Origin: M3007 sp031398055
Lineage (GTDB): Bacteria; Bacteroidota; Bacteroidia; Chitinophagales; Saprospiraceae
NCBI GenBank assembly: GCA_031398055.1
Contig: JANNMS010000115.1
Coordinates: forward strand, 1-64,000
Length of the DNA stretch: 64,000 nt
Reading direction: 5' to 3'
This document shows, piece by piece, positions 44,568-52,717 of the stretch; within the stretch, counting starts at the first letter, position 1, and each line of letters starts with the position of its first letter. The notes under the pieces were generated by a model. That model searched no databases, was not told the DNA's origin, and saw only the letters and a program-made list of their open reading frames with translations. Made by a program: the position numbers and the translations under genes.

Positions 44568-45674
44568 ATGAACAAAGACCTCCATTTCCAAATTGCCTTG
44601 ACTTGCATCCCGCAAGTTGGCTCCGTGACCGCTCGAAATTTGGTGAGTTATTGCGGCAGCCCGGAGCAAGTTTTTCGCACTTCGAAAAAAGATTTATTAA
44701 AAATTCCGGGCATCGGGCCGATGGTCGCCGGCAATATTTCATCACCCGAACCGCTGCAACGCGCTGAAACTGAATTGAATTGGCTCGAAAAACAGGACGT
44801 GCAGGCCATTTTTTACACCGATGAAAAATTTCCAAACCGTCTCAAACAAAATGCGGACGCGCCGCTGATGCTTTTTTTCAAAGGTTCAGACGTGGCACTT
44901 TTGAGCGGGAAAAGGATGCTGGCCATCGTCGGGACGCGAAAACCGACCGATTTTGGAAAAGTGATTTGCGAAGAAATCGTCGAGAATTTGGCAAAATTTG
45001 AAGTGACGGTGGTCAGCGGTTTGGCTTTTGGAATTGACGTGACGGCGCACAAAAAATGTAACCAAACTGGCATCCCAAATATTGGCGTTTTGGGTCATGG
45101 TTTGGGGCGACTTTATCCCGACGTGCATCGGGCAGTTGCTGAAAAAATGATAGAAAATGGCGGTTTGCTTACCGAATATCCACATTTTGCGCCACCCGAC
45201 CGCGAAAACTTCCCGATGCGAAATCGAATTATTGCAGGTTTGACGGATGCTCTTTTGGTGGTCGAAACTGAAAAATCAGGCGGTTCGATGATTTCCGCAA
45301 ACCTTGCTTTTGAATATTCCCGCGAAGTTTTTGCCGTGCCGGGACGCGTCCGGGATGGTAAAAGTGCCGGCTGCAATTGGTTGATAAAATCTGAAAAAGC
45401 ACGCCTCGCCGAAACAGCCGAAGACATTGCTTTTCAAATGGGCTGGGAAGAAAACGGGCAGTCGCGGGGCGTTCAAACGCAACTTTTTTTGGATTTGTCG
45501 GACGAGGAAACGTGCATCGTCGAGGCGGTGAAAAATCAGCCACAAATTGCCATTGATGAACTGACTTTTTCCACAAAACTGAATCCTGGAAAATTGGCGA
45601 GCATCCTTTTGGCACTCGAATTTAAAGGCGTTTTGCGGACGTTGCCGGGGAAAAGGTATTTGGTTATTGGTTAA
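44568..45674 (+). CDS. dprA: DNA-processing protein DprA
   Basis: DprA loads RecA on incoming single-stranded DNA during natural transformation. This 368-aa protein has an N-terminal SAM/HhH-like part (LTCIPQVGSVTARNLVSYC), then the Rossmann core with VGTRKPTDFGKVI, VVSGLAFGIDVTAH, LLTEYPHFAPPDRENFPMRN and GGSMISANLAFEYSREVFAVPGR. All blocks are normal for the family. ATG at 44568 is chosen because the sequence before it is not family-like. The last codons run into the TTATTGGG repeat. Confidence 0.9.
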   Translation: MNKDLHFQIALTCIPQVGSVTARNLVSYCGSPEQVFRTSKKDLLKIPGIGPMVAGNISSPEPLQRAETELNWLEKQDVQAIFYTDEKFPNRLKQNADAPLMLFFKGSDVALLSGKRMLAIVGTRKPTDFGKVICEEIVENLAKFEVTVVSGLAFGIDVTAHKKCNQTGIPNIGVLGHGLGRLYPDVHRAVAEKMIENGGLLTEYPHFAPPDRENFPMRNRIIAGLTDALLVVETEKSGGSMISANLAFEYSREVFAVPGRVRDGKSAGCNWLIKSEKARLAETAEDIAFQMGWEENGQSRGVQTQLFLDLSDEETCIVEAVKNQPQIAIDELTFSTKLNPGKLASILLALEFKGVLRTLPGKRYLVIG

Positions 45675-45795
45675 ATGGTTATTGGGAAAATGGGAAAATG
45701 GTTATTGGGATTGGCCAATTTTCCAATTTCCAATTTCCCAATAACCATTTTCCCAATTTCCCAATAACCGATTTCCCAATAACCAATCAACCAAT
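45660..45795. repeat. TTATTGGG inverted array, locus 4
   Basis: Left arm from GGTTATTGGTTAAATGG and a right arm of CCAATAACC units meet near 45720. It contains the last codons of dprA (LVIG) and of the convergent kinase gene (LLIG), so it probably terminates both. Confidence 0.85.
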
Positions 45796-47094
45796 CAACA
45801 ACGTAAAATGAAACGCGCTGCCCTCTCCAAAAACAGAGGTTGCCCAAATTTTCCCGCCGTGCCGCTGCGCGATTCTTCGGCAAATCGAAAGCCCGATGCC
45901 CGTTCCTTCAATCTCTTTTTGGGTGTGGAGACGGCGAAAAACGCCAAATATGGATTCCAAATATTGCGGCTCGATGCCCAAACCATTGTCGGAAACGGTT
46001 ATTTCACAAAAATTTTCTTCCTGTTTTGAACTGATTTTGATGTGTGGCAGCATGTCCGCTTTTTGATATTTGATGGCATTTCCAATCAAATTTTGGAGCA
46101 GCATGGTCATTTGCATTTTGTCGGCGTGGATTTCTGGCAGGTCGCCGAGGACTTCGATTTTGGCTTTTGAATTAAAAATTTGAAGCCCCAAATTGGCTTT
46201 CGCCAAATCCAGGATTTCACTGAAACAAAATTTTTCCAATTTCAAATCATCCCTGCCGACGCGGGAATATTCCAAAATGCCATTGATTTGGCCGTCCATC
46301 CGTTTGGCCGCGTCGATGATGAAATGTGAAAAATCCTTGATTTCTTGGGTCTGGTTTTCGGGCGGCAGCCGTCGGTTGAGCAATTGGGTGTAGGCCGAAA
46401 TCGTGCGCAGCGGTTCGCGCAAATCGTGGCTGATGACGTAGGCAAATTCCTGCAAATTATGATTGCTTTCTTCCAGTTTTTTGGCGTAGCCGAGCAGTCG
46501 CGTTTCGTTGGCCTCGATGATTTCGCGGGTGTCGGTCATCGTTTTTCGTTGCTCGCGGAGTTCGTAGCGGGTCTGATAATTTCGGTACAAAACAGCGTAG
46601 GTTGGCAAAATCAAACCGATGCCACCGAGCGGCGGAAACCACCAAATACAAGGCATTTTTTGAGAATCTGCCAAAAAATGGGCAATTGTGTAGGCCAATA
46701 AACTCACCGAAGCCATCAACAGCGCATGAATTGGCTTGCGGAGCGTGGTCGCTGCCGTATTTAAAAACACCCAAAAAAAGATGGAAATATAAATATCGTA
46801 GCCATTTTTGACGATGCCTGCGCTCAAAAAAACGGTGAACGCCAGACCCAAGCTTGCCACCGACCATTGCATTTCGTCTCGTCTGTTTTTGGAAAAAAAA
46901 ACCTGAAAAATGGCGGCCGAGGTCAGCAAACTCAACGCGAGCGCAAGTTTTGGCAAAGGCGTGAGGAAAGGCAAACCGGGCCTGTCGTGCCATAAAAAAA
47001 CGACCAACAAACAGTAAACCAGAATCAAAAAGAAGGATATCAGACCCTGCCACTCGTTGAACGACAGGGGCACAAAGTTTTTTAGTTTCATCAC
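45787..47094 (-). CDS. Membrane histidine kinase
   Basis: This 435-aa kinase has six or seven hydrophobic segments in the first 200 residues, then HisKA (YVISHDLREPLRTISAYTQ, phospho-His in SHDL) and HATPase_c (LLQNLIGNAIKYQK, VSDNGLGIEP, GTGIGLSICRRIA). The sensing input is probably in the membrane; there is no PAS domain. No response regulator gene is adjacent. Confidence 0.9.
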   Translation of the reverse strand: MMKLKNFVPLSFNEWQGLISFFLILVYCLLVVFLWHDRPGLPFLTPLPKLALALSLLTSAAIFQVFFSKNRRDEMQWSVASLGLAFTVFLSAGIVKNGYDIYISIFFWVFLNTAATTLRKPIHALLMASVSLLAYTIAHFLADSQKMPCIWWFPPLGGIGLILPTYAVLYRNYQTRYELREQRKTMTDTREIIEANETRLLGYAKKLEESNHNLQEFAYVISHDLREPLRTISAYTQLLNRRLPPENQTQEIKDFSHFIIDAAKRMDGQINGILEYSRVGRDDLKLEKFCFSEILDLAKANLGLQIFNSKAKIEVLGDLPEIHADKMQMTMLLQNLIGNAIKYQKADMLPHIKISSKQEENFCEITVSDNGLGIEPQYLESIFGVFRRLHTQKEIEGTGIGLSICRRIAQRHGGKIWATSVFGEGSAFHFTLLIG

Positions 47095-47484
47095 GTGTTT
47101 TGAAAGTCAAATTCCAATCCAAATTGGGTGAAAGTGGACGAAAATAGGAATGAAAAGGAAAAAAAATGGGGAAATTGAACGGGGAATGCGCGGATTCAAA
47201 TTATTGGTGAGCAAGGCAAATGTCAGTCGTTTTTGGTTGGGTTGGAGTTTTTTATCCCAGTTTTTCAATTTCACAACCTCGCTTGCGATTTGCCATGGCG
47301 GTCGAATTTTTTAGTTGAAAAAAAATTTGCCCCAAATTAAATTTTGGATGGATAGGAAATTTTCTGCCCAGAAAGAATATGAATTGGCGGAGGCTAAATT
47401 TCTTAAAAATTTTTGGCCAAAAACGCATGCAATTTTACGAACTCTTTTTATTACCTTTGACGGCTTTTAAAAAATCGGGGGGAT
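47095..47484. other. Intergenic region between kinase gene and repeat array
   Basis: No gene or clear promoter seen. The stretch is moderately AT-rich; the long array begins at its right end. Confidence 0.5.
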
Positions 47485-47700
47485 TGGTTATTGGGAAATT
47501 GGTTATTGGTTACTGGGAAATTGGTTACTGGGGAATTTGAATTTCTGATTCCCCAATAACCAATTCTCCAATTTCCCAATAACCAATTCTCCAATTTCCC
47601 AATAACCAATTCCCCAATTTCCCAATAACCAATTCTCCAATTTCCCAATAACCAATTCTCCAATTTCCCAATAACCAATTCCCCATTTTCAATTATCCAA
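47483..47700. repeat. TTATTGGG inverted array, locus 5, with six 23-bp tandem units
   Basis: The right half holds six copies of CCAATAACCAATTCTCC or CCAATAACCAATTCCCC at an exact 23-bp period (47553, 47576, 47599, 47622, 47645, 47668). A shorter left arm has units in the opposite sense. It is a tandem, not a CRISPR array, because the units have no unique spacers. Confidence 0.9.
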
Positions 47701-47760
47701 TCAAACAAAGATTTAGCACAACCGCTCTCTCTGGTTTTCAAAAAAGATTCAAAAAAAGGT

Positions 47761-49971
47761 ATGAGTACTGCGACTGTTGAACGCGACATTATTGCCGAAA
47801 ATCTATTTAAATATTTCGGTTTCGACAAGTTTAAAGGCAATCAAAAAGCCATAATCCAAAGCCTGCTTGACGGAAAGGACACTTTTGTAATTATGCCGAC
47901 GGGCGGCGGCAAATCACTTTGTTACCAATTGCCCGCTTTGATGATGGAAGGCACGGCAATTGTTATCAGCCCGCTGATTGCGTTGATGAAAAATCAGGTG
48001 GACAGCATCCGGAGTTATTCCGACAACGACGAGGTGGCGCATTTTCTGAATTCTTCGCTCACCAAAGTGCAGATGAAAAAGGTGAAACAAGACATCACCG
48101 ACGGGAAAACAAAACTGCTGTACGTCGCGCCCGAAACTTTGACAAAAGAAGAAAACATAGAATTTTTCCAAAACTCCAATATCTCTTTTGTGGCCGTTGA
48201 CGAGGCGCACTGTATTTCGGAGTGGGGACATGACTTTCGCCCGGAATACCGCCGGATCAGCGTGATGTTGGACGCAGTTGCCCGCGATGTGCCGATTATT
48301 GCTTTGACGGCCACGGCAACGCCAAAAGTTCAGGTGGACATCGTGAAAAACTTGGACATGGATGAGGGCAATACTTTTATATCTTCATTTAATCGGGACA
48401 ACCTGTTTTATGAAATCCGCCCGAAAGTCAAAAAAGAACAAACGATACGGAGCATTATCCAAATCATAAAAGAAGAATTCAGGGGAGAATCAGGCATTAT
48501 CTATGTGCAAAACCGGAAAACTGCGGAAGACATCGCCGAAATGCTCAACGTAAATGACATCAAAGCCGCGCCGTACCATGCCGGACTCGACCCAAAAACG
48601 CGTTCCAAAACACAGGACGATTTTTTGATGGAAAACATTGATGTGATTTGCGCGACGATTGCTTTTGGGATGGGGATCGATAAGCCGGACGTGCGTTTTG
48701 TGATGCACTATGATATCCCAAAATCTATTGAAAATTATTATCAGGAAACAGGCCGTGCCGGGCGCGATGGCTTGGCGGGGAAATGTGTGGCGTTTTATTC
48801 GTACGGCGATATTTTGAGATTAGAGAAGTTTTTGCGCGACAAACCGGTTGCTGAACGTGAAATGGGCGCGCAATTGATGCAAGAGGTGGTGGCTTATGCT
48901 GAAACTGCGTCGTGTCGCCGGAGATTTTTGCTGCACTATTTTGGTGAAGAATATCATGAAGATAGTTGCGGTAAAATGTGCGACAACTGCCGCAACCCAA
49001 AAGCACGGATGGAAGTGCAAGACCAAATGCAAATCGCCGTGCAATCTATCCTCGATTTGAACGAAAACTATCTGATGAAAACGATAGTTGATTATATCAG
49101 AGGTTATGAAACGAAAGAGATGAAAGATTTCAAGTTTAACAAACTTGAAAATTATGGGTCGGGCGACGACCGCGATGAAAATTTCTGGAATTCTATCCTT
49201 CGCCACGCGCTTATCAATAACTTTATTTTTAAAGAGATTGAAGAGTTTGGGATATTAAAAGTAACGGATGCGGGTCGTGCGTTTGCCGCAAATCCTTATC
49301 CGGTTCAAATCACGATCAACCACGATTACGGTGCAGACGATTATGATTTCGATGATGAAAAAGGCGGCACGGCGGTTCTCGATGAACCGTTGATGAATAT
49401 GTTGAAAGACTTGCGGAAACAGGTCGCCAAGAAATTCAACCTGCCACCGTACGTTATTTTCCAAGACCCATCGCTGGAAGAAATGGCCACTTCTTATCCA
49501 TTGTCTATGGAAGATATGGCCAAAATACAAGGCGTTTCATTGGGCAAAGCACAGCGGTACGCGCAGCCGTTTATTGAAATGATTGTGAAACACTGCGAGG
49601 AAAATGAGATAGAACGGCCAATGGATTTTACGATAAAAACGGTGGCCAATAAATCAAAAACCAAGGTCAATATCATTACAAGCATTGATAGGAAAATTAG
49701 CCTTGATGATGTGGCGCGGGCAAATGATTTATCTATGACAGATTTGTTGGGAGAATTGGATGGCATCGTCCAGTCCGGCACTAAATTGAGATTGGATTAT
49801 TATCTCAATACAAGAATTGATGAGTATGCCCGCGAGACGATTATTGACTATTTTAAGGATGCAACCACAGATAGCATTGATGTGGCTTATAAAGAATTAA
49901 AGGAAGAGGAAATAACTTGGGAAGAAGTGCAATTGATGCGGCTTAAATTTATAAGCGATTTTGCCAATTAA
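47761..49971 (+). CDS. recQ: ATP-dependent DNA helicase RecQ
   Basis: RecQ unwinds DNA in recombination repair. This 736-aa protein has motif I PTGGGKSLCYQLPAL near 48, DEAH (VDEAHCISEWGHDFRPEY near 147) and the later VMHYDIPKSIENYYQETGRAGRDG. The zinc-binding cysteines are in CRRRFLLHYFGEEYHEDSCG and MCDNCRNP, and an HRDC-like domain starts near PPYVIFQDPSLEEMA. A C-terminal winged-helix extension (about 625-736) is also present. The long array lies directly upstream, so its promoter is close to position 47700-47760. Confidence 0.95.
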   Translation: MSTATVERDIIAENLFKYFGFDKFKGNQKAIIQSLLDGKDTFVIMPTGGGKSLCYQLPALMMEGTAIVISPLIALMKNQVDSIRSYSDNDEVAHFLNSSLTKVQMKKVKQDITDGKTKLLYVAPETLTKEENIEFFQNSNISFVAVDEAHCISEWGHDFRPEYRRISVMLDAVARDVPIIALTATATPKVQVDIVKNLDMDEGNTFISSFNRDNLFYEIRPKVKKEQTIRSIIQIIKEEFRGESGIIYVQNRKTAEDIAEMLNVNDIKAAPYHAGLDPKTRSKTQDDFLMENIDVICATIAFGMGIDKPDVRFVMHYDIPKSIENYYQETGRAGRDGLAGKCVAFYSYGDILRLEKFLRDKPVAEREMGAQLMQEVVAYAETASCRRRFLLHYFGEEYHEDSCGKMCDNCRNPKARMEVQDQMQIAVQSILDLNENYLMKTIVDYIRGYETKEMKDFKFNKLENYGSGDDRDENFWNSILRHALINNFIFKEIEEFGILKVTDAGRAFAANPYPVQITINHDYGADDYDFDDEKGGTAVLDEPLMNMLKDLRKQVAKKFNLPPYVIFQDPSLEEMATSYPLSMEDMAKIQGVSLGKAQRYAQPFIEMIVKHCEENEIERPMDFTIKTVANKSKTKVNIITSIDRKISLDDVARANDLSMTDLLGELDGIVQSGTKLRLDYYLNTRIDEYARETIIDYFKDATTDSIDVAYKELKEEEITWEEVQLMRLKFISDFAN

Positions 49972-50026
49972 ATTGATATTGAGAAATTAGGATAGTGGGA
50001 TAGTTTTTGCGATTTCACTATAATTT

Positions 50027-50080
50027 AAAAGGGGGATAAGAAAGGTGTTTTTACAAAACGCCTTTTCTTATCCCCCTTAA
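50027..50080. terminator. Terminator between recQ and TerC-type gene
   Basis: Stem AAGGGGGATAAG/CTTATCCCCCTT with a longer imperfect extension and an ATTTTTT tail. It serves both convergent genes. Confidence 0.8.
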
Positions 50081-50100
50081 TTTTTTATTGAAACAGTTTG

Positions 50101-50883
50101 TCATTCTGTAGGAATCTGCCGATTCCTTTTTGGAAAATTAAACAACATAGAGGTTAAAATAGGCAAAATGAAACAAGCCACCGTCAGAATAGAAACCAAT
50201 GTATCGGCGTGTTCTGTTTCGAGCCATTTTGCAGTCGGCGAAGTTGGGTCGAGGTGCGCCCAAATCGAAACCATCAATTTCAGACCCAAAATTCCGATGA
50301 CCACAAAAGCCGCTGTTTGCAAAAACGGATAACGTTCCATCAATTTCACAAACATCTGAGCCACAAAACGCATCGCCAAAATACCGATAAACACACCGAT
50401 ACAAATCAGGTACAAATTATCGGTAAATGCCACCGCTGCAAAAACATTGTCTATCGAAAAAGCCATGTCCATAATTTCCACCGCGACCACGGTGCTCCAA
50501 AATGGGGTCAACCAACTCCGTGTCATTTTATAAAACCACTTTTCTTCTTTATTCAATAAATCGTCTTCTTTTTGGGGCGTGTGTTTTGTATAAAAATAAT
50601 CTGCCGCGAGGTAAAGCAAATACAGCCCGCCGAGCGGTTTGAGCCACCAAATTTGGATCAGCCAAGCCGCAAAAAGCAATGCCAAACCTCTAAAAAAATA
50701 AGCACCAAATATGCCATATTTCAATGCACGCGCCCGCTGTTCTTTTGGTAAATCCATCACCATCGTGGCCAAAACTGCTGCATTGTCCACAGAAAGTAGC
50801 GTTTCGATGATGATTAAATTCAGCACAATCAAACTTGCCGTTTCAATTGGCATTTGAAAAATGCCTTCCAAAAATTCTATCAT
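50101..50883 (-). CDS. TerC-family integral membrane protein
   Basis: This 260-aa protein has seven or so hydrophobic segments with conserved acidic residues (ETLLSVDNAAVLATMV and EIMDMAFSIDNVFAAVAFTDN) typical of TerC/Alx-type proteins. These are associated with metal (Mn) export or tellurium resistance. The loop KHTPQKEDDLLNKEEKW separates two halves. The substrate is not known here. Confidence 0.85.
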   Translation of the reverse strand: MIEFLEGIFQMPIETASLIVLNLIIIETLLSVDNAAVLATMVMDLPKEQRARALKYGIFGAYFFRGLALLFAAWLIQIWWLKPLGGLYLLYLAADYFYTKHTPQKEDDLLNKEEKWFYKMTRSWLTPFWSTVVAVEIMDMAFSIDNVFAAVAFTDNLYLICIGVFIGILAMRFVAQMFVKLMERYPFLQTAAFVVIGILGLKLMVSIWAHLDPTSPTAKWLETEHADTLVSILTVACFILPILTSMLFNFPKRNRQIPTE

Positions 50884-51279
50884 AAAGCGTTTAAGTTGTT
50901 ATTTAAAAAGAAACAAATCCAAAAATAGACTTGATTTCAGACTTTGGGTAACGTGGATTTGGGGGGATGGTTTGGATTTTGGGGTGCGCAGAGATTTCTA
51001 CGAGGAAGTGGCGGATGAAGTTCTTGAAATTTTCGACCAGAAAAACAGGGTTGATGAAGATTGATTTGGGTTGATGAAAGTGGATAAACCACATCAACTT
51101 TTATCAACCCAAAAAATCAACCCCAAAAAAAAACCCCGACCGTTACAGCCGGGGCAACAACTAAAAAATTAAGCTATGAAAACAAAAACTTCTTAAATCG
51201 AAACTAATTGGTGAGACGAAAGTAGGTGTAAATTTTTTTTGACACCAAATTTTTTGGAAAAAACGCTCACCTTAATTTT
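50884..51279. other. Intergenic region before rpmA, with terminator
   Basis: At 51125-51154 an A-run and the stem CCCCG...CGGGG give a T-run on the minus strand, so it is the rpmA terminator. An imperfect inverted repeat with TTGATTTGGGTTGATGAAAG also lies here. A very short open frame near 51174 has no support. Confidence 0.6.
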
Positions 51280-52245
51280 TTAGTCATTCGTATCGCGGCC
51301 ACCGTCGAGCACATCTTGATATTCTTTCAATTCTTCCCAACGACCTTCGGCTGCCATTTTCGACTGGCCAGGCCAAGTACTTGGGTTGTGGATTTGATAG
51401 CGTGGGCCGGCAGCGTCCAAAATTTCCTGAATTCTTTCCACCGAAGTTTCCGAAAGTTCAACCCAAGTATTGATGCCACCGTCTTTCAACAATTGCTCAA
51501 TTTTCGGGCCGATGCCTTCCACGATTTTCAAGTCGTCAACTTTGATATTGCCCAGCACGGTGCTGATTTTTTCACCTGAAACTGGTGCAGCGGCTACTTT
51601 TTCAATAGTTACCGATTCCCAGTCATCGGCGGGAGCGGCAACTTCTGCCACTTCTTCAACGATTGGGGCAGCGGCAACTATTTCCACCACTTCTTCGACG
51701 ATTGGTTCAGCGGCAATTTCTACCACATCTTCAACCACCGGAGCGGCAACAACTGTTTCTTCAACAATTGGAGCAGCAGCAACTACTTCCACCACTTTTT
51801 CAACCACCACCGGAGCGGCAGCAATTTTTTCTACTTTTTCAACCGCCGGAGCGGCTACTTTTTTTGCCAATTTTGGAGCAGCAGCAGGTTTTGGAGATGG
51901 TTTTGCTTTTTCTGCCGGCGCATTGACCGATGGCTGCAATTTTTTGCCACCTTTTCCACCTGGCACGACAACCGGAGGTTCCGGCACGATATCGTATGGA
52001 AGAATGCTGACGAAACGACGGTCATTGACGGTTTTTTTGAAAACCACCACACCATCAACAGCCGCGTGCAACGTGTGGTCGCGACCCATGTAAACATTGT
52101 TGCCCGCGTGAAATTTCGTGCCACGCTGGCGAACGAGGATGTTCCCCGCTACCGCTTTTTGCCCGCCGAAAAGTTTTACGCCGAGCCGTTGACTTGCACT
52201 GTCCCGGCCATTATCGGAACTACCCGCACCTTTTTTATGTGCCAT
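51280..52245 (-). CDS. rpmA: Ribosomal protein L27 fused to a long tail with HhH domain
   Basis: Residues 1 to about 85 are L27 (MAHKKGAGSSDNGRDSASQR and GGQKAVAGNILVRQRGTKFH). Then comes a low-complexity Ala/Val/Glu/Pro linker (about 95-235, with repeats such as VVEIAAEP) and a C-terminal HhH domain (about 237-321, DDLKIVEGIGPKIEQLLKD and RIQEILDAAGPRYQIHN). Such an HhH tail occurs on ribosomal protein L21 in some Bacteroidota; here it is on L27. The stop codon is normal and there is no sign of frameshift. The tail could contact rRNA or the SRP/tunnel exit, but this is speculation. Confidence 0.9.
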   Translation of the reverse strand: MAHKKGAGSSDNGRDSASQRLGVKLFGGQKAVAGNILVRQRGTKFHAGNNVYMGRDHTLHAAVDGVVVFKKTVNDRRFVSILPYDIVPEPPVVVPGGKGGKKLQPSVNAPAEKAKPSPKPAAAPKLAKKVAAPAVEKVEKIAAAPVVVEKVVEVVAAAPIVEETVVAAPVVEDVVEIAAEPIVEEVVEIVAAAPIVEEVAEVAAPADDWESVTIEKVAAAPVSGEKISTVLGNIKVDDLKIVEGIGPKIEQLLKDGGINTWVELSETSVERIQEILDAAGPRYQIHNPSTWPGQSKMAAEGRWEELKEYQDVLDGGRDTND

Positions 52246-52313
52246 GATTCAGATTTTTTTTTAAAATTGAAAAATGTTGAACGGTTTGTTTTTGGGATTT
52301 CAAACCGGGAAAA

Positions 52314-52625
52314 TCAACCGACGATGGAGTTGATTTTGATTTTGGTGAAAGATTGGCGGTGGCCGTTCTTTTTCCGATAGCCTTTGCGGCGTTTTTTGTG
52401 AAATACGATGACTTTGTCACCTTTCACGTGAGCGAGAACTTCGGCGGAAATGCTTGCGCCTCGCAAATTTGGTGCGCCGATGCGCACCGCGCCGTCACTA
52501 TCAATCAAGTGAACGGCGTCGAAAGTGACGGAATCACCTTCGATTGCTGCCAGCCGGTGGACGAAGATCTCTCGACCTTCCTCTACTTTGAATTGTTGAC
52601 CGGCGATGGAAACGATTGCGAACAT
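52314..52625 (-). CDS. rplU: 50S ribosomal protein L21
   Basis: This 103-aa protein (MFAIVSIAGQQFKVEEGRE, then VIVFHKKRRKGYRKKNGHRQ) is L21 of normal length, with no extra tail. It precedes rpmA with the usual close linkage (about 70 bp). Confidence 0.97.
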   Translation of the reverse strand: MFAIVSIAGQQFKVEEGREIFVHRLAAIEGDSVTFDAVHLIDSDGAVRIGAPNLRGASISAEVLAHVKGDKVIVFHKKRRKGYRKKNGHRQSFTKIKINSIVG

Positions 52626-52679
52626 GTTGAGAATCAGTTATTTAATAAAAAAATTTGAGTGCCTTTCTAAAAAGGCGGG

Positions 52680-52711
52680 CAAAAGTAGCCAAACGACTTT
52701 GAAAAACCAAA
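52680..52711 (-). promoter_or_regulatory. Promoter of rplU-rpmA
   Basis: On the minus strand the -7 element TACTTTTG (52680-52687) and -33 TTTG (52708-52711) have 20-bp spacing and match the Bacteroidota consensus. The 5' leader is about 50 bases. Confidence 0.75.
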
Positions 52712-52717
52712 CTGGGT

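Noticed and set aside
47451..47840. Open frame across the 23-bp tandem array, or a CRISPR array
   Set aside because: Units follow one another with no unique spacers and the peptide is a simple repeat; no cas genes are near.
51170..51200. Short leader peptide frame (MKTKTS)
   Set aside because: No gene follows it on that strand within range, so a leader role has no support.
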